In this document: piece by piece, positions 42,415 through 51,155 of the stretch | Layout of the letters: the number at the start of each line of letters is the position of its first letter | Numbering within the stretch: position 1 is the stretch's first letter | Assembly: GCF_001514125.1 (NCBI RefSeq) | Contig: NZ_KQ948555.1 | Coordinates: forward strand, 237,802-301,801 | Length of the DNA: 64,000 bases | Direction: 5' to 3' | Source of the DNA: Streptomyces longwoodensis | GTDB taxonomy: Bacteria > Actinomycetota > Actinomycetes > Streptomycetales > Streptomycetaceae | Made by a program: the position numbers and the translations under genes | Notes under the pieces: generated by a model | What the model was told of the DNA's origin: nothing | The model's input: the letters and a program-made list of their open reading frames with translations, nothing else | The model's database searches: none

Positions 42415-44694
42415 ATGACCGAAGTCAAGAAGCCCCCGCGGGCCCGGGGCTGGACGCGTCTCGTGACCGCCCGTCCACGGCTGTCGCTGCTGGCCGCGCT
42501 GGTGCTGACGGTGCTCGCCGTCCTGGCGGGCAGCGGCGTCGCCGACCGCCTCGGCAGCGGCGGCTGGGAGGACCCGGACGCCCAGTCCACCTACGCCACC
42601 AAGGCCCTGGAGCGCGCGTTCCCGGCCTCCCAGCCGAACCTGCTGCTCCTCGTCGACGCCGGCAGCGCCTCCGTGGACGACCCGCGGGTCGCCGTCGAGG
42701 CCGACCGGCTCACCGCCCGGCTGGCCGCCGAGCCGGGTGTCGTGGGCGTCGGCTCGTACTGGCGCGCCGACTCCGCGGCCGCCGCCGGCCTGCGCGCCGA
42801 GGACGGCCACGAGGCGCTGATCGCCGCCCGCATCACCGGCGACGAGAAGACCATGGGGGAGACCCTCGACCGCATCGCCCCCGCCTACCGCGGCGACCAC
42901 GGCCCGGTGACGGTGAAGGTCGGCGGCATGGTCGCCGTGCGGCACGAGATGCAGACGATCATCCGGGAGGACCTCACCCGCGCCGAGATGATCGCCCTGC
43001 CGATCACCCTGGTCCTGCTGGTCATGGTGTTCGGCAGCGCGATCGCCGCCCTGCTGCCGCTCGGCATCGGCATCGTCGCCATCCTCGGCACCAACGCCGT
43101 CCTCAGCGGTCTCGCGGAGTTCACCGACGTCTCGATCTTCGCGATGAACCTCACCACGGCCCTGGGCCTGGGCCTCGCCATCGACTACGCCCTGTTCATC
43201 GTCCGCCGCTTCCGCGAGGAACTGGCCGGACACGGCGATCCGCTGCGGGCCGTCGCCACCACCCTGCGCACCGCCGGGCGCACGGTGCTCTTCTCCGCCC
43301 TCACCGTCGCCGTCTCCCTGGCCGCGATGCTGGTCTTCCCGCAGTACTTCCTGCGCTCCTTCGCCTACGCCGGCATCGCCGTGGTCTCGCTGGCCGCCGC
43401 GGCCGCCCTGGTGCTGCTCCCGGCGGCGCTGGTCCTGCTCGGCCACCGGGTGAACTCCCTGGACCTGCGCCGGGTGCTGCGCCGCGGCCGTCCCGCGAAG
43501 GCGCCCGGCGAGGAGGGCACGGCCTGGGCGCAGGCCGCCACCCTGGTCATGCGCCGCGCCCCGCTCTTCGCCGTCGCCACCACCACCGTGCTCATCGTCC
43601 TCGGACTGCCCTTCCTGGGCGTGAAGTTCGGCACCGCCGACGACCGCCAGCTGCCCGGCTCCGCCGAGTCGCACGTCGTGCAGCAGCACATCCGGGACGA
43701 CTTCCCGGGCAGCCCTGGCGGCGGCCTCGAGGTCCTCGCCGAGGGGAAGGCGACGTCCGCGCAGTACGCGGCCTACAAACAGCGCGTGGAGCGCCTGCCC
43801 GAGGTGACCCGGGTCGAGGGCCCCCTGGTCGACGGCGACACCGCCTACTTCACGGTCCAGCCCCGGGGTGAGGCGGTCGACGACGCCGCCCAACGGCTGG
43901 TCGGCGACCTGCGCGCCACCGATGCGCCCTTCTCCACCAAGGTGACCGGCACCGCGGCCGTCCTGGTCGACTCCAAGCACGCGATAGCCGAGCGCCTGCC
44001 CTGGGCGGCCGCCTTCATCACGACCGTCACCCTGCTGCTGGTCTTCCTGCTCACCGGGAGCGTGCTGATACCCCTGCAGGCGGTGCTGCTCAACGCGCTC
44101 AGTCTCACGGCGATGTTCGGCGCGGTGGTCTGGGTCTTCCAGGACGGCCACCTGTCCGGCGCCCTGGGCTTCACCAGCCCCGGCTCCATCGAGACCACCC
44201 TGCCGGTGCTGATGTTCTGCGTGGCCTTCGGCCTCTCCATGGACTACGGCGTGTTCCTGCTCTCCCGCATCAAGGAGGAGTACGACCGCACCGGGGACCA
44301 CACGGGGTCGGTGCGCCTGGGCCTCCAGCGCACGGGCGGCCTGATCACCGCAGCGGCGGTGATCCTGGCGGTGGTGATGGTCGCCATCGGCACCTCCCGG
44401 GTCACCAACACCAAGATGCTCGGCCTGGGCATCGCCCTCGCGGTCCTCATGGACGCGATGGTGGTCCGCAGCCTCCTGGTCCCGGCGATCATGCGCCTCA
44501 CCGGACGGGCCACGTGGTGGGCCCCGGCCCCCCTGCGCCGCTTCCACACCCGCTTCGGCCTCAGCGAGGCGGAACCGGGGGAGACCCGGACGGGCGGCTC
44601 CGCCGGGCCGGCCGGGCCGACGGCCGGGAGCGCGGGGACCGACGGCACGGCCGGGACCGCCGAGGAACGGGACCCGGTGAGCACCGGCGGCTGA
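42415..44694 (+). CDS. MMPL/RND-family transporter
   Basis: 759 residues with two related halves, each one helix, a large extracytoplasmic loop, then five helices. MMPL features include GLGLAIDYALFIVRRFREEL near 255 and the equivalent FGLSMDYGVFLLSRIKEEY near 605, whose Asp-Tyr pairs serve proton relay. Family members export lipids, siderophores or drugs across the actinobacterial membrane using the proton gradient. The last 45 residues are a Gly/Thr/Ala-rich cytoplasmic tail. Controlled by the divergent TetR gene. Confidence 0.92.
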   Translation: MTEVKKPPRARGWTRLVTARPRLSLLAALVLTVLAVLAGSGVADRLGSGGWEDPDAQSTYATKALERAFPASQPNLLLLVDAGSASVDDPRVAVEADRLTARLAAEPGVVGVGSYWRADSAAAAGLRAEDGHEALIAARITGDEKTMGETLDRIAPAYRGDHGPVTVKVGGMVAVRHEMQTIIREDLTRAEMIALPITLVLLVMVFGSAIAALLPLGIGIVAILGTNAVLSGLAEFTDVSIFAMNLTTALGLGLAIDYALFIVRRFREELAGHGDPLRAVATTLRTAGRTVLFSALTVAVSLAAMLVFPQYFLRSFAYAGIAVVSLAAAAALVLLPAALVLLGHRVNSLDLRRVLRRGRPAKAPGEEGTAWAQAATLVMRRAPLFAVATTTVLIVLGLPFLGVKFGTADDRQLPGSAESHVVQQHIRDDFPGSPGGGLEVLAEGKATSAQYAAYKQRVERLPEVTRVEGPLVDGDTAYFTVQPRGEAVDDAAQRLVGDLRATDAPFSTKVTGTAAVLVDSKHAIAERLPWAAAFITTVTLLLVFLLTGSVLIPLQAVLLNALSLTAMFGAVVWVFQDGHLSGALGFTSPGSIETTLPVLMFCVAFGLSMDYGVFLLSRIKEEYDRTGDHTGSVRLGLQRTGGLITAAAVILAVVMVAIGTSRVTNTKMLGLGIALAVLMDAMVVRSLLVPAIMRLTGRATWWAPAPLRRFHTRFGLSEAEPGETRTGGSAGPAGPTAGSAGTDGTAGTAEERDPVSTGG

Positions 44695-44795
44695 CCGCCC
44701 GGGCCCCTGGCCCCGGCGGGTCCCTGCCTCCGCCGTCGCGCCCCCGTCGGCGATGATCTGCGGACACGGGACGGCGTGGCCGAGAGGAGCCGGGG

Positions 44796-45839
44796 ATGCG
44801 CGCGGTGGTGTTCGAGCGGTACGGGGAGCCGGCCGAGGTGCGGGAGGTGCCCGACCCCCGGCCCGCCGACCACGGTGTGGTGGTGCGGGTGGAGGCGACC
44901 GGGCTGTGCCGCAGCGACTGGCACGGCTGGAAGGGCCACGACCCGGACATCACCCTCCCGCACGTCCCGGGACACGAACTCGCCGGGGTGGTCGAGGAGG
45001 TGGGTGCCCGGGTCACCGGCTGGCGGCCCGGGGACCGGGTGACGGTGCCGTTCGTATGCGGCTGCGGGAGCTGCCCGTCCTGCGCGGCCGGCGACCACCA
45101 GGTGTGCGAGCGCCAGACCCAGCCCGGCTTCACCCACTGGGGGTCCTTCGCGCAGTACGTGGCGCTGGACCACGCCGACGTGAACCTGGTCGCCGTGCCG
45201 GACGACCTGTCGTACGCGACGGCGGCCTCGCTGGGCTGCCGGTTCGCCACCGCGTTCCGGGCCGTGGTGCAGCAGGGCCGGGTCGCGGCGGGGGAGTGGG
45301 TCGCGGTGCACGGCTGCGGCGGGGTGGGACTGAGCGCGGTGATGATCGCGGCGGCCTCCGGGGCGCGGGTGGTCGCCGTGGACGTGTCGCCGGAGGCGCT
45401 GGAGCTGGCGCGCGCGTTCGGTGCGGCGCAGTGCGTGGACGGGACGGCGGCACCGGACACCGCGGCCGCCGTCCGTGAGCTGACCGGCGGCGGGGCCCAC
45501 CTCTCCCTGGACGCGCTGGGTTCGCCCGCGACCTGTGCCGCGTCCGTGGCCGGCCTGCGCCGCCGGGGCCGGCACGTCCAGGTGGGATTGCTCCCGTCGG
45601 CCGACGGCACGACCCCGGTCCCCATGGCCCGCGTGATCGCCCTGGAACTGGAGATCCTGGGCAGCCACGGCATGGCCGCGCACACCTACCCGCCGATGCT
45701 GGAGGCGGTGCGGGCCGGTGCGCTGCGCCCCGACCTGCTGGTCACCTCGACGATCACCCTGGACGCCGTACCCGACGCACTGGCCGCGATGGGGACGGCG
45801 CCCGGAGCGGGAGTGACCGTCATCGAACCCTGGAGCTGA
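44796..45839 (+). CDS. Zinc-dependent alcohol dehydrogenase
   Basis: 347 residues of the medium-chain dehydrogenase family. Catalytic zinc ligands are in ATGLCRSDWHGW near 35-46 (Cys) and the GHE of VPGHELAGVVEEVG near 58. The structural-zinc lobe has cysteines in VCGCGSCPSCAAGDHQVC near 85-102. The cofactor site is GCGGVGLSAVMIA near 170. It oxidises an alcohol or reduces an aldehyde with NAD(P). GAGGAGC precedes the ATG at 44796. It stands alone after the MMPL gene and converges on the CMD/AhpD-type gene; the substrate is unknown. Confidence 0.9.
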   Translation: MRAVVFERYGEPAEVREVPDPRPADHGVVVRVEATGLCRSDWHGWKGHDPDITLPHVPGHELAGVVEEVGARVTGWRPGDRVTVPFVCGCGSCPSCAAGDHQVCERQTQPGFTHWGSFAQYVALDHADVNLVAVPDDLSYATAASLGCRFATAFRAVVQQGRVAAGEWVAVHGCGGVGLSAVMIAAASGARVVAVDVSPEALELARAFGAAQCVDGTAAPDTAAAVRELTGGGAHLSLDALGSPATCAASVAGLRRRGRHVQVGLLPSADGTTPVPMARVIALELEILGSHGMAAHTYPPMLEAVRAGALRPDLLVTSTITLDAVPDALAAMGTAPGAGVTVIEPWS

Positions 45840-45885
45840 CGGGGCACCGGAGCCCGCGCGCACTCCCCGCACGCGCCGCGTTCCC

Positions 45886-46371
45886 TCAGCCGGCCGCGGC
45901 CGCGAACTGGCCGGCCTCGTAGGAGCCGCCCTTCTGGTGGACGATCACGGCGAGGCGGTTGGCCGCGTTGATCAGGGCGACCAGACAGACCAGGGCGGCC
46001 ACCTGGTCGTCGTCGTAGTGCGTGCGCACCTGCTCCCACGTCTCGTCGGACACGCCCGCGTGGGCGTCGGCGAGACGGCTGCCCTCCTCGGCGAGCGCGA
46101 GCGCGGCCCGCTCGGCCTCGGTGAACACCGTGGACTCGCGCCAGGTGGCGACCAGGTGCAGCCGGACCGCGCTCTCCCCGGCCGCCGCGGCCTCCTTGGT
46201 GTGCATGTCGACGCACCAGCCGCAGCCGTTGATCTGGCTGGCGCGCAGCGACACCAGTTCCTGGGTGGAGCGCGGCAGCGACGACCGGTGGATCACGAGG
46301 CCCGCGTTGGCGAACCGCTGGGTGAACCGGTTGGCGACGTCGTTCTCGAACAGGTTGAACCGGGCGTCCAT
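45886..46371 (-). CDS. Carboxymuconolactone decarboxylase family (AhpD-like) protein, ECF41 partner
   Basis: 161 residues with the AhpD-type redox site ASQINGCGWCVDMHTKEAA near 45-63 (CxxC followed by His). Such proteins are alkylhydroperoxidase-like thiol reductants or decarboxylases. It is divergent from an ECF41 sigma factor, and carboxymuconolactone decarboxylases are one of the three typical ECF41 target classes. A matching minus-strand promoter lies at 46448-46474. GAGGAGG precedes the ATG at 46371. The physiological substrate of these pairs is not known. Confidence 0.9.
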   Translation of the reverse strand: MDARFNLFENDVANRFTQRFANAGLVIHRSSLPRSTQELVSLRASQINGCGWCVDMHTKEAAAAGESAVRLHLVATWRESTVFTEAERAALALAEEGSRLADAHAGVSDETWEQVRTHYDDDQVAALVCLVALINAANRLAVIVHQKGGSYEAGQFAAAAG

Positions 46372-46447
46372 GATGCCGTCCTCCTCGTGGTGGCGCACCG
46401 ACGGTGGCGCACTGACGCACACCAGACGCCGGCGGCCCGCGCCCCGT

Positions 46448-46474
46448 GACGGACCGGGATCGTGACCTGTGTCA
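46448..46474 (-). promoter_or_regulatory. ECF41-like promoter for the AhpD-like gene
   Basis: Read leftward: TGACACA (46474-46468), 16 bases, CGTC (46451-46448). It differs at one base from the ECF41 signature TGTCACA-N16-CGTC as I remember it, and gives a leader of about 70 bases before the ATG at 46371. Confidence 0.65.
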
Positions 46475-46485
46475 CCGCGCCCGGC

Positions 46486-46512
46486 TGTCACACGGGCGCG
46501 GCGGGCGGCGTC
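46486..46512 (+). promoter_or_regulatory. ECF41-like promoter for the sigma factor gene
   Basis: TGTCACA (46486-46492), exactly 16 bases, CGTC (46509-46512): a full match to the ECF41 signature, about 45 bases before the GTG start. It implies autoregulation of the sigma factor. Confidence 0.72.
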
Positions 46513-46557
46513 TTGTGCGCGGGGGAGCGGGGACGGACGACCAGACGGGAGCAGCCG

Positions 46558-47517
46558 GTGACGAGCGGGAACGACGACCACGCACGGGACACGACCGGGC
46601 CGGGGGACCAGCGCGCCCGTGCCGGACGCACGGACCCCGCCACCGAGGCGTTCCTCGCCCACCGCAACCTGCTCTTCACCGTCGCCTACGAGATGCTGGG
46701 CTCGGCCGCCGACGCGGAGGACGTCCTGCAGGAGACCTGGCTGCGCTGGACCGGCGTCGACCGAGCCGCGGTGCGCGACGAGCGGGCGTACCTGGTGCGG
46801 ATCACCACGCGCCAGGCCCTGACCCGGCTGCGAACCCTCGGCCGCCGTAAGGAGTCCTACGTCGGTTCCTGGCTCCCCGAACCGCTGCTCACCGCGCCGG
46901 ACGTGGCGGAGGACGTGATGCTGGCCGACAGCGTCTCGATGGCGATGCTGCTGGTGCTGGAGACGCTGGCACCGACCGAGCGGGCGGTGTTCGTGCTGCG
47001 CGAGGTGTTCGCCCTGGGCTACGACGAGATCGCCGGGGCCGTGGACCGGAGCCCGGCCGCGGTCCGGCAGATCGCCCACCGGGCCCGGGCCCACGTGGCC
47101 GCCCGCCGCCCGCGGGGGACGGTGTCGCCGGCCGAGACCCGCTCGGCGCTCGACGCGTTCCAGCGGGCGGTGGAGACGGGCGACCTCCAGGGCCTGCTCG
47201 ACGTCCTCGCACCGGACGTGGTCCTCGTCGGCGACGGCGGTGGCGTCAAGCAGGCCGTCCTGGTGCCGGTGCCGGGCGCGGACAGGGTGGCCCGGCTGCT
47301 CCTCGCCGGGCTGGGCAGGGTCGCCGGCAGGTCGGCGCTGCGCCGGACCCTGGTCAACGGCCGGCCGGCGCTGGTGATGTACCTGGACGGCGAGCTCGAC
47401 ACCGTGCTGGCGGTGCGCATGGACGACGGCCTGATCACCGGCCTGTACGCGGTCCGCAACCCCGAGAAGCTGTCCCGCATGGAGTCAGGGACGGCCCTGA
47501 GCCGTCAGGCCGGGTGA
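46558..47517 (+). CDS. ECF41-group RNA polymerase sigma factor with C-terminal SnoaL-like domain
   Basis: 319 residues: sigma region 2 (about 33-100; TVAYEMLGSAADAEDVLQET), the WLPEPL linker motif typical of this group near 108, sigma region 4 (about 138-190; AVFVLREVFALGYDEIAGAV), and a SnoaL-like extension (about 200-305). The extension carries VGDGGGVK and VRNPEKL, equivalents of the ECF41 DGGGK and NPDKL motifs. It replaces an anti-sigma factor by controlling activity in cis. GTG at 46558 has GGGAG upstream; an earlier start at 46462 would put coding sequence over the promoter. Divergent from its likely target gene. Confidence 0.92.
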   Translation: MTSGNDDHARDTTGPGDQRARAGRTDPATEAFLAHRNLLFTVAYEMLGSAADAEDVLQETWLRWTGVDRAAVRDERAYLVRITTRQALTRLRTLGRRKESYVGSWLPEPLLTAPDVAEDVMLADSVSMAMLLVLETLAPTERAVFVLREVFALGYDEIAGAVDRSPAAVRQIAHRARAHVAARRPRGTVSPAETRSALDAFQRAVETGDLQGLLDVLAPDVVLVGDGGGVKQAVLVPVPGADRVARLLLAGLGRVAGRSALRRTLVNGRPALVMYLDGELDTVLAVRMDDGLITGLYAVRNPEKLSRMESGTALSRQAG

Positions 47518-47559
47518 GGCCTGGGCCCGGGCCGTCCCGGAACGGCGTCCGCCACCGGC

Positions 47560-47760
47560 TCAGTTGTCCCTACGCCCCCGGTTGCCCGGGCGGGAGGCGA
47601 CCCACGCGCGGACGGTGTCGGCGTACCAGTAGGGTTTGCCGCCCTCCACGTGGTCGGGTGGGGGCAGCAGGCCGTGCTTGCGGTAGGACCGCACGGTGTC
47701 CGGCTGGACCCGGATGTGTGCCGCGATCTCCTTGTAGGACCAGAGCCTTCGGTCGCTCAT
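47560..47760 (-). CDS. Small MerR/excisionase-like helix-turn-helix protein
   Basis: 66 residues: MSDRRLWSYKEIAAHIRVQP followed by DTVRSYRKHGLLPPPD and YWYADTVRAWVASRPG, a winged helix-turn-helix of the AlpA/excisionase type that makes up the whole protein. ATG at 47760 has GGGAGGTG seven bases upstream; a GTG nine bases earlier would overlap that site. No integrase or phage gene is nearby, so it is more likely a stand-alone regulator than an excisionase. Target unknown. Confidence 0.85.
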   Translation of the reverse strand: MSDRRLWSYKEIAAHIRVQPDTVRSYRKHGLLPPPDHVEGGKPYWYADTVRAWVASRPGNRGRRDN

Positions 47761-48096
47761 GAGTCGCACCTCCCTGCGTGCGCGGGCGGCGGCCGGGAGG
47801 CCGCCGGGGGGAGCCCGGCGCAGCGCCGTCGATCACCCGGCGGTGATCACGACCTTCGTGCCCGGTGAACGACCCCCGGTGACCCCGCGCAAGCACCTGT
47901 CGACACGCGGTGACACAAGACCCGCGTTCACACGACACTTGTGACAGAAGCGGGGTGTTTGTGACGCGAGCGTCACTCCTGTCCGCAGGACTTGGAAGGG
48001 GCGCGGGGAACTGCGCGACCGACCCCCACGCACCCGCACCCGGCGCCACACAGCACCCGGCACCCCCCGACCCGTCCCTGCCGAACCGCCGGAGGC
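47761..48096. other. Intergenic region with palindromes and an extragenic repeat
   Basis: 336 bases without a gene. It includes an inverted repeat, GTGACGC-GA-GCGTCAC (47961-47976), near other TGTGAC/GTGACA words (47908-47966), suggesting regulatory sites for the HTH gene, and the repeat listed at 47995. Bases 48030-48090 are C-rich without clear features. Confidence 0.55.
47995..48028. repeat. Streptomyces extragenic repeat (GGGGCGCGGGGAACTGCGCG type)
   Basis: GAAGGGGCGCGGGGAACTGC followed by GCGACCGACCCCC matches a short word sequence that recurs between genes in many Streptomyces genomes. The ends are partly self-complementary (GGGG/CCCC, GCGC/GCGC). Function unknown. Confidence 0.6.
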
Positions 48097-49014
48097 CTAC
48101 GCCCCGCAGGACCGCAGGAACGCCCGCGTCCGGACCGCGATCGGCAGCGGCCGGTCCGGCTCGCACGGGTACATGTCCTGCTCCACGATCGCGAACAGGT
48201 CCACGTCCAGCCGCTGCGCGGCCTCCAGCACGGGCCCCAGCTCCGGCACCCCCGACGGCGGCTCGCACATCACGCCCTGGGCGACGGCCGGCCCGAACGG
48301 CGTCCCCTTGGCCCGCACGTCGGCCAGGACCTCCGGGTCGACCTGCTTGAGGTGCAGGTAGCCGATGCGCTCGCCGTAGGTCTCGATGAGCTTGACGCTG
48401 TCGCCGCCGCAGTAGGCGTAGTGCCCGGTGTCCAAGCACAGCGACACCAGGTCGGGGTCGGTGCCGTCGAGGAGGCGGACCACGTTCTCCTCGGTGTCGA
48501 CGTGGGTGTCCGCGTGCGGGTGGACCACGATCCGCAGCCCGTACCGCTCGCGCACCTCCCGGCCCAGCCGCTCGGTCAGCGAGGTGAGGTCGCGCCACTG
48601 CGCGGGCGTCAGCGTGGCCGGCTCCAGCACCTCACCGGTTTTGTCGTCCCGCCAGAAGGACGGGATGACCACCAGGTGGGACGCGCCCATCGCCCGGGTC
48701 AGCGCCGCGATGTCCGCAACGTGCGCCCAGGTCTTCTCCCAGACGGCCTCGCCGTGGTGCAGCCCGGTGAAGACCGTGCCGGCCGACACCTTCAGGCCAC
48801 GCCGGGCGGTCTCCTCGGTCAGGACGGCGGGATCGGTCGGCAGGTACCCGTACGGGCCCAGCTCGATCCACTCGTAGCCGGACTGCGCCACCTCGTCGAG
48901 GAAGCGCTGCCAGGGCACCTGGGCGGGGTCGTCCGGGAACCAGACGCCCCAGCTGTCGGGGGCCGAACCGATCCGGATGCGGGACAGTGAGGGCTGCGGT
49001 GACAACGGCGTCAT
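48097..49014 (-). CDS. iolE: Inosose dehydratase-type TIM-barrel protein (IolE)
   Basis: 305 residues of the IolE/MocC branch: IRIGSAPDSWGVWFPDDP near 13-30, IELGPYGYLPTDP near 50, VVHPHADTHVDTEENVVRLL near 162-181 (metal ligands) and LCLDTGHYAYCGGD near 192. IolE dehydrates 2-keto-myo-inositol in the second step of inositol catabolism. It is divergent from iolC and the rest of the iol operon, sharing a 176-base control region. The ATG at 49014 lacks a strong ribosome site, so the exact start is uncertain; an alternative ATG is at 49074. The role is supported by context more than by unique residues. Confidence 0.85.
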   Translation of the reverse strand: MTPLSPQPSLSRIRIGSAPDSWGVWFPDDPAQVPWQRFLDEVAQSGYEWIELGPYGYLPTDPAVLTEETARRGLKVSAGTVFTGLHHGEAVWEKTWAHVADIAALTRAMGASHLVVIPSFWRDDKTGEVLEPATLTPAQWRDLTSLTERLGREVRERYGLRIVVHPHADTHVDTEENVVRLLDGTDPDLVSLCLDTGHYAYCGGDSVKLIETYGERIGYLHLKQVDPEVLADVRAKGTPFGPAVAQGVMCEPPSGVPELGPVLEAAQRLDVDLFAIVEQDMYPCEPDRPLPIAVRTRAFLRSCGA

Positions 49015-49061
49015 GGCCGTCAGCGTGCGGTCTTCCCCGAGGGGTGTCAAGGGCTGGTCCG

Positions 49062-49108
49062 AATGTCTGGACAAAACATTGACAGGGCTCGGTCGGCGGG
49101 GCTAGAAA
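49062..49108 (+). promoter_or_regulatory. iol operon promoter with overlapping inverted repeat
   Basis: TTGACA (49079-49084), 18 bases, TAGAAA (49103-49108) is a strong housekeeping-type promoter for iolC. An inverted repeat, AATGT-N9-ACATT (49062-49080), containing TGTC-TG-GACA (49064-49073), overlaps the -35 and is a likely operator shared with the divergent iolE gene. The regulator is not encoded in the window. Confidence 0.65.
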
Positions 49109-49190
49109 GCCGTGAGAGCCGGTACGGGGTACCTCCCCCTGGAGACCACCCGGCCACGGACCGGGAGCGTCCTGACGTGAAGGGAACTCG

Positions 49191-50141
49191 ATGGCGTACG
49201 ACCTGATCACCATGGGGCGGATCGGAGTGGACCTCTATCCGCTGCAGACGGGTGTCCCGCTCCCGCAGGTCACGTCGTTCGGGAAGTTCCTGGGCGGCTC
49301 GGCGACCAACGTCGCGGTGGCCGCGGCCCGCCTCGGGCACGAGGTCGCCGTCATCACCCGCACCGGCGACGACCCCTTCGGCACCTACCTGCACGAGGCC
49401 CTGCGCGGCTTCGGCGTCGACGACCGCTGGGTCACCGCCGTGCCCGGGCTGCCCACCCCGGTGACCTTCTGCGAGGTCTTCCCGCCGGACGACTTCCCGC
49501 TGTACTTCTACCGGCAGCCCAAGGCCCCCGACCTGGAGATCGACGCCCACGACCTCGACCTGGACGCCGTCCGCGACGCCCGGGTCTTCTGGGTGACCGG
49601 CACCGGCCTGAGCGAGGAGCCGAGCCGTACGGCGACGCTGGCGGCGCTCGCCCACCGCGCCCGGTCCGGCACGACGGTCTTCGACCTCGACTGGCGGCCC
49701 ATGTTCTGGCGGGACCCGGAGTCGGCCCGCCCCTTCTACGCCGAGGCGCTGCGCCACACCACCGTCGCCGTCGGCAACCTCGACGAGGTCGAGGTGGCCA
49801 CCGGGGTGCGCGAACCGCACGCCGCCGCCCGCGCCCTGCTGGACGCCGGCGTCGAGCTGGCCGTCGTCAAGCAGGGGCCCAAGGGCGTCCTCGCCGTCAG
49901 CCGTACGGGGGAGTCCGCCGAGGTCCCGCCGCTGCCGGTGACCGTGCTCAACGGCCTCGGCGCGGGCGACGCGTTCGGCGGCTCCCTCTGCCACGGCCTG
50001 CTCGCGGGCTGGGACCTGGAGAAGACCATGCGCCACGCCAACGCGGCGGGGGCCATCGTGGCCTCCCGCCTGGAGTGCTCCTCGGCGATGCCCACCGTCG
50101 GCGAGATCGAGGCCGCGGTCGCGGCGGGAGCGGTGCTGTGA
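49191..50141 (+). CDS. iolC: 5-dehydro-2-deoxygluconokinase
   Basis: 316-residue PfkB-family sugar kinase. It starts MAYDLITMGRIGVDLYPLQT, the typical IolC N-terminus, with FLGGSATNVAVAAARLG near 34 and the catalytic NGLGAGDAFGGSLCHGLL near 250-267. IolC phosphorylates 2-deoxy-5-keto-gluconate in myo-inositol breakdown. AAGGGAAC precedes the ATG at 49191. First gene of iolC-aldolase-iolB-iolD-iolA; its stop overlaps the next GTG (GTGA). Confidence 0.93.
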   Translation: MAYDLITMGRIGVDLYPLQTGVPLPQVTSFGKFLGGSATNVAVAAARLGHEVAVITRTGDDPFGTYLHEALRGFGVDDRWVTAVPGLPTPVTFCEVFPPDDFPLYFYRQPKAPDLEIDAHDLDLDAVRDARVFWVTGTGLSEEPSRTATLAALAHRARSGTTVFDLDWRPMFWRDPESARPFYAEALRHTTVAVGNLDEVEVATGVREPHAAARALLDAGVELAVVKQGPKGVLAVSRTGESAEVPPLPVTVLNGLGAGDAFGGSLCHGLLAGWDLEKTMRHANAAGAIVASRLECSSAMPTVGEIEAAVAAGAVL

Positions 50142-51148
50142 GGGCCGGCCGCGTGGAAGGCACCACGCCGGGCCACGCCTCCACCGCCGCCCCCGCCCCC
50201 GCCCCCGCCTCTGCCCCCGCCCCCAGCTCCACCCCCACTTCCACCGCCGCCGACATCCCCCCGGTGGACGTCGCCGAGCTGGTCCGGCTGCGCACCCGGC
50301 ACCCCGAGGCGATCGCCGAGGCCGCCGCCCGTCGCACGCGGCGCCCGCTGCTCGGGCCGTCCGGCCGGCTGATGATCCTCGCCGCCGACCACCCGGCCCG
50401 CGGCGCCCTCGGCGTCGGGGACCGCAAGTTCGCCATGGCCAACCGCGCCGACCTGCTGCGGCGGCTGTGCCTGGCACTGTCCCGCCCCGGTGTGGACGGC
50501 GTGCTCGCGACCGCCGACATCCTGGACGACCTGCTGCTGCTCGGCGCGCTGGACGGCAAGGTCGTGATGGGCTCGATGAACCGGGGCGGCCTGCAAGGGG
50601 CCTCGTTCGAACTGGACGACCGCTTCACCGGCCACCGCCCCGAGGACCTCGCGCGCCTCGGCTTCGACGCGGGCAAACTGCTGCTGCGCATCGACTACGA
50701 CGACCCGGGCTCGCTGAACACGCTGGAGTCCACCGCCCGGGCCGTCGACGAGATGGCCGCGCGCCGACTGCCCCTGTTCGTCGAGCCGTTCATCAGCCGG
50801 CGCGGCCCGGACGGCAGGCTGCGCAACGACCTGTCGGCCGAGGCCGTCACCCGCTCCATCGCCATCGCCTCGGGCCTGGGCGGCAGTTCGGCCTACACCT
50901 GGCTGAAGGTGCCGGTCACCGAGAACCCGGACGACATGGCCGAGGTGATGGCGGCCTCGACGCTGCCCGCCGTCCTCCTCGGCGGTGACATAGGGGACGC
51001 CGCCGGGAACCAGGCCGCCGCCTACGAGAAGTGGCGCGGCGCGCTCCACCTCCCCACCGTGCGCGGCCTGGTCGTCGGCCGGTCGCTGCTGTACCCGGCC
51101 GACGGGGACGTGGCCGCCGCCGTGGACACCGCCGTCGGACTGCTGTGA
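50138..51148 (+). CDS. Cgl0159-type (beta/alpha)8 aldolase of the iol operon
   Basis: 336 residues. After a 45-residue Ala/Pro/Ser-rich, probably disordered leader comes a TIM barrel of the Cgl0159/DeoC-like family: LMILAADHPARGALGVGD near 85, GVLATADILDDLLLLGAL near 121, and LLLRIDYDDPGSL near 183. In actinobacterial inositol clusters this gene takes the place of iolJ, so it probably cleaves 2-deoxy-5-keto-gluconate-6-phosphate to dihydroxyacetone phosphate and malonate semialdehyde; this is inference. GTG at 50138 overlaps the iolC stop. A start after the low-complexity leader is possible. Confidence 0.82.
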   Translation: MRAGRVEGTTPGHASTAAPAPAPASAPAPSSTPTSTAADIPPVDVAELVRLRTRHPEAIAEAAARRTRRPLLGPSGRLMILAADHPARGALGVGDRKFAMANRADLLRRLCLALSRPGVDGVLATADILDDLLLLGALDGKVVMGSMNRGGLQGASFELDDRFTGHRPEDLARLGFDAGKLLLRIDYDDPGSLNTLESTARAVDEMAARRLPLFVEPFISRRGPDGRLRNDLSAEAVTRSIAIASGLGGSSAYTWLKVPVTENPDDMAEVMAASTLPAVLLGGDIGDAAGNQAAAYEKWRGALHLPTVRGLVVGRSLLYPADGDVAAAVDTAVGLL

Positions 51149-51155
51149 GGGCCGT

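Noticed and set aside
47560..47760. Excisionase of an integrated element
   Set aside because: The fold fits, but there is no integrase, attachment repeat or other mobile gene within several kilobases.
49062..49080. DasR-type operator at the iol promoter
   Set aside because: The TGTC-TG-GACA core resembles only part of the DasR consensus and lacks the flanking ACT/AGT bases; an inositol-specific regulator is more likely.
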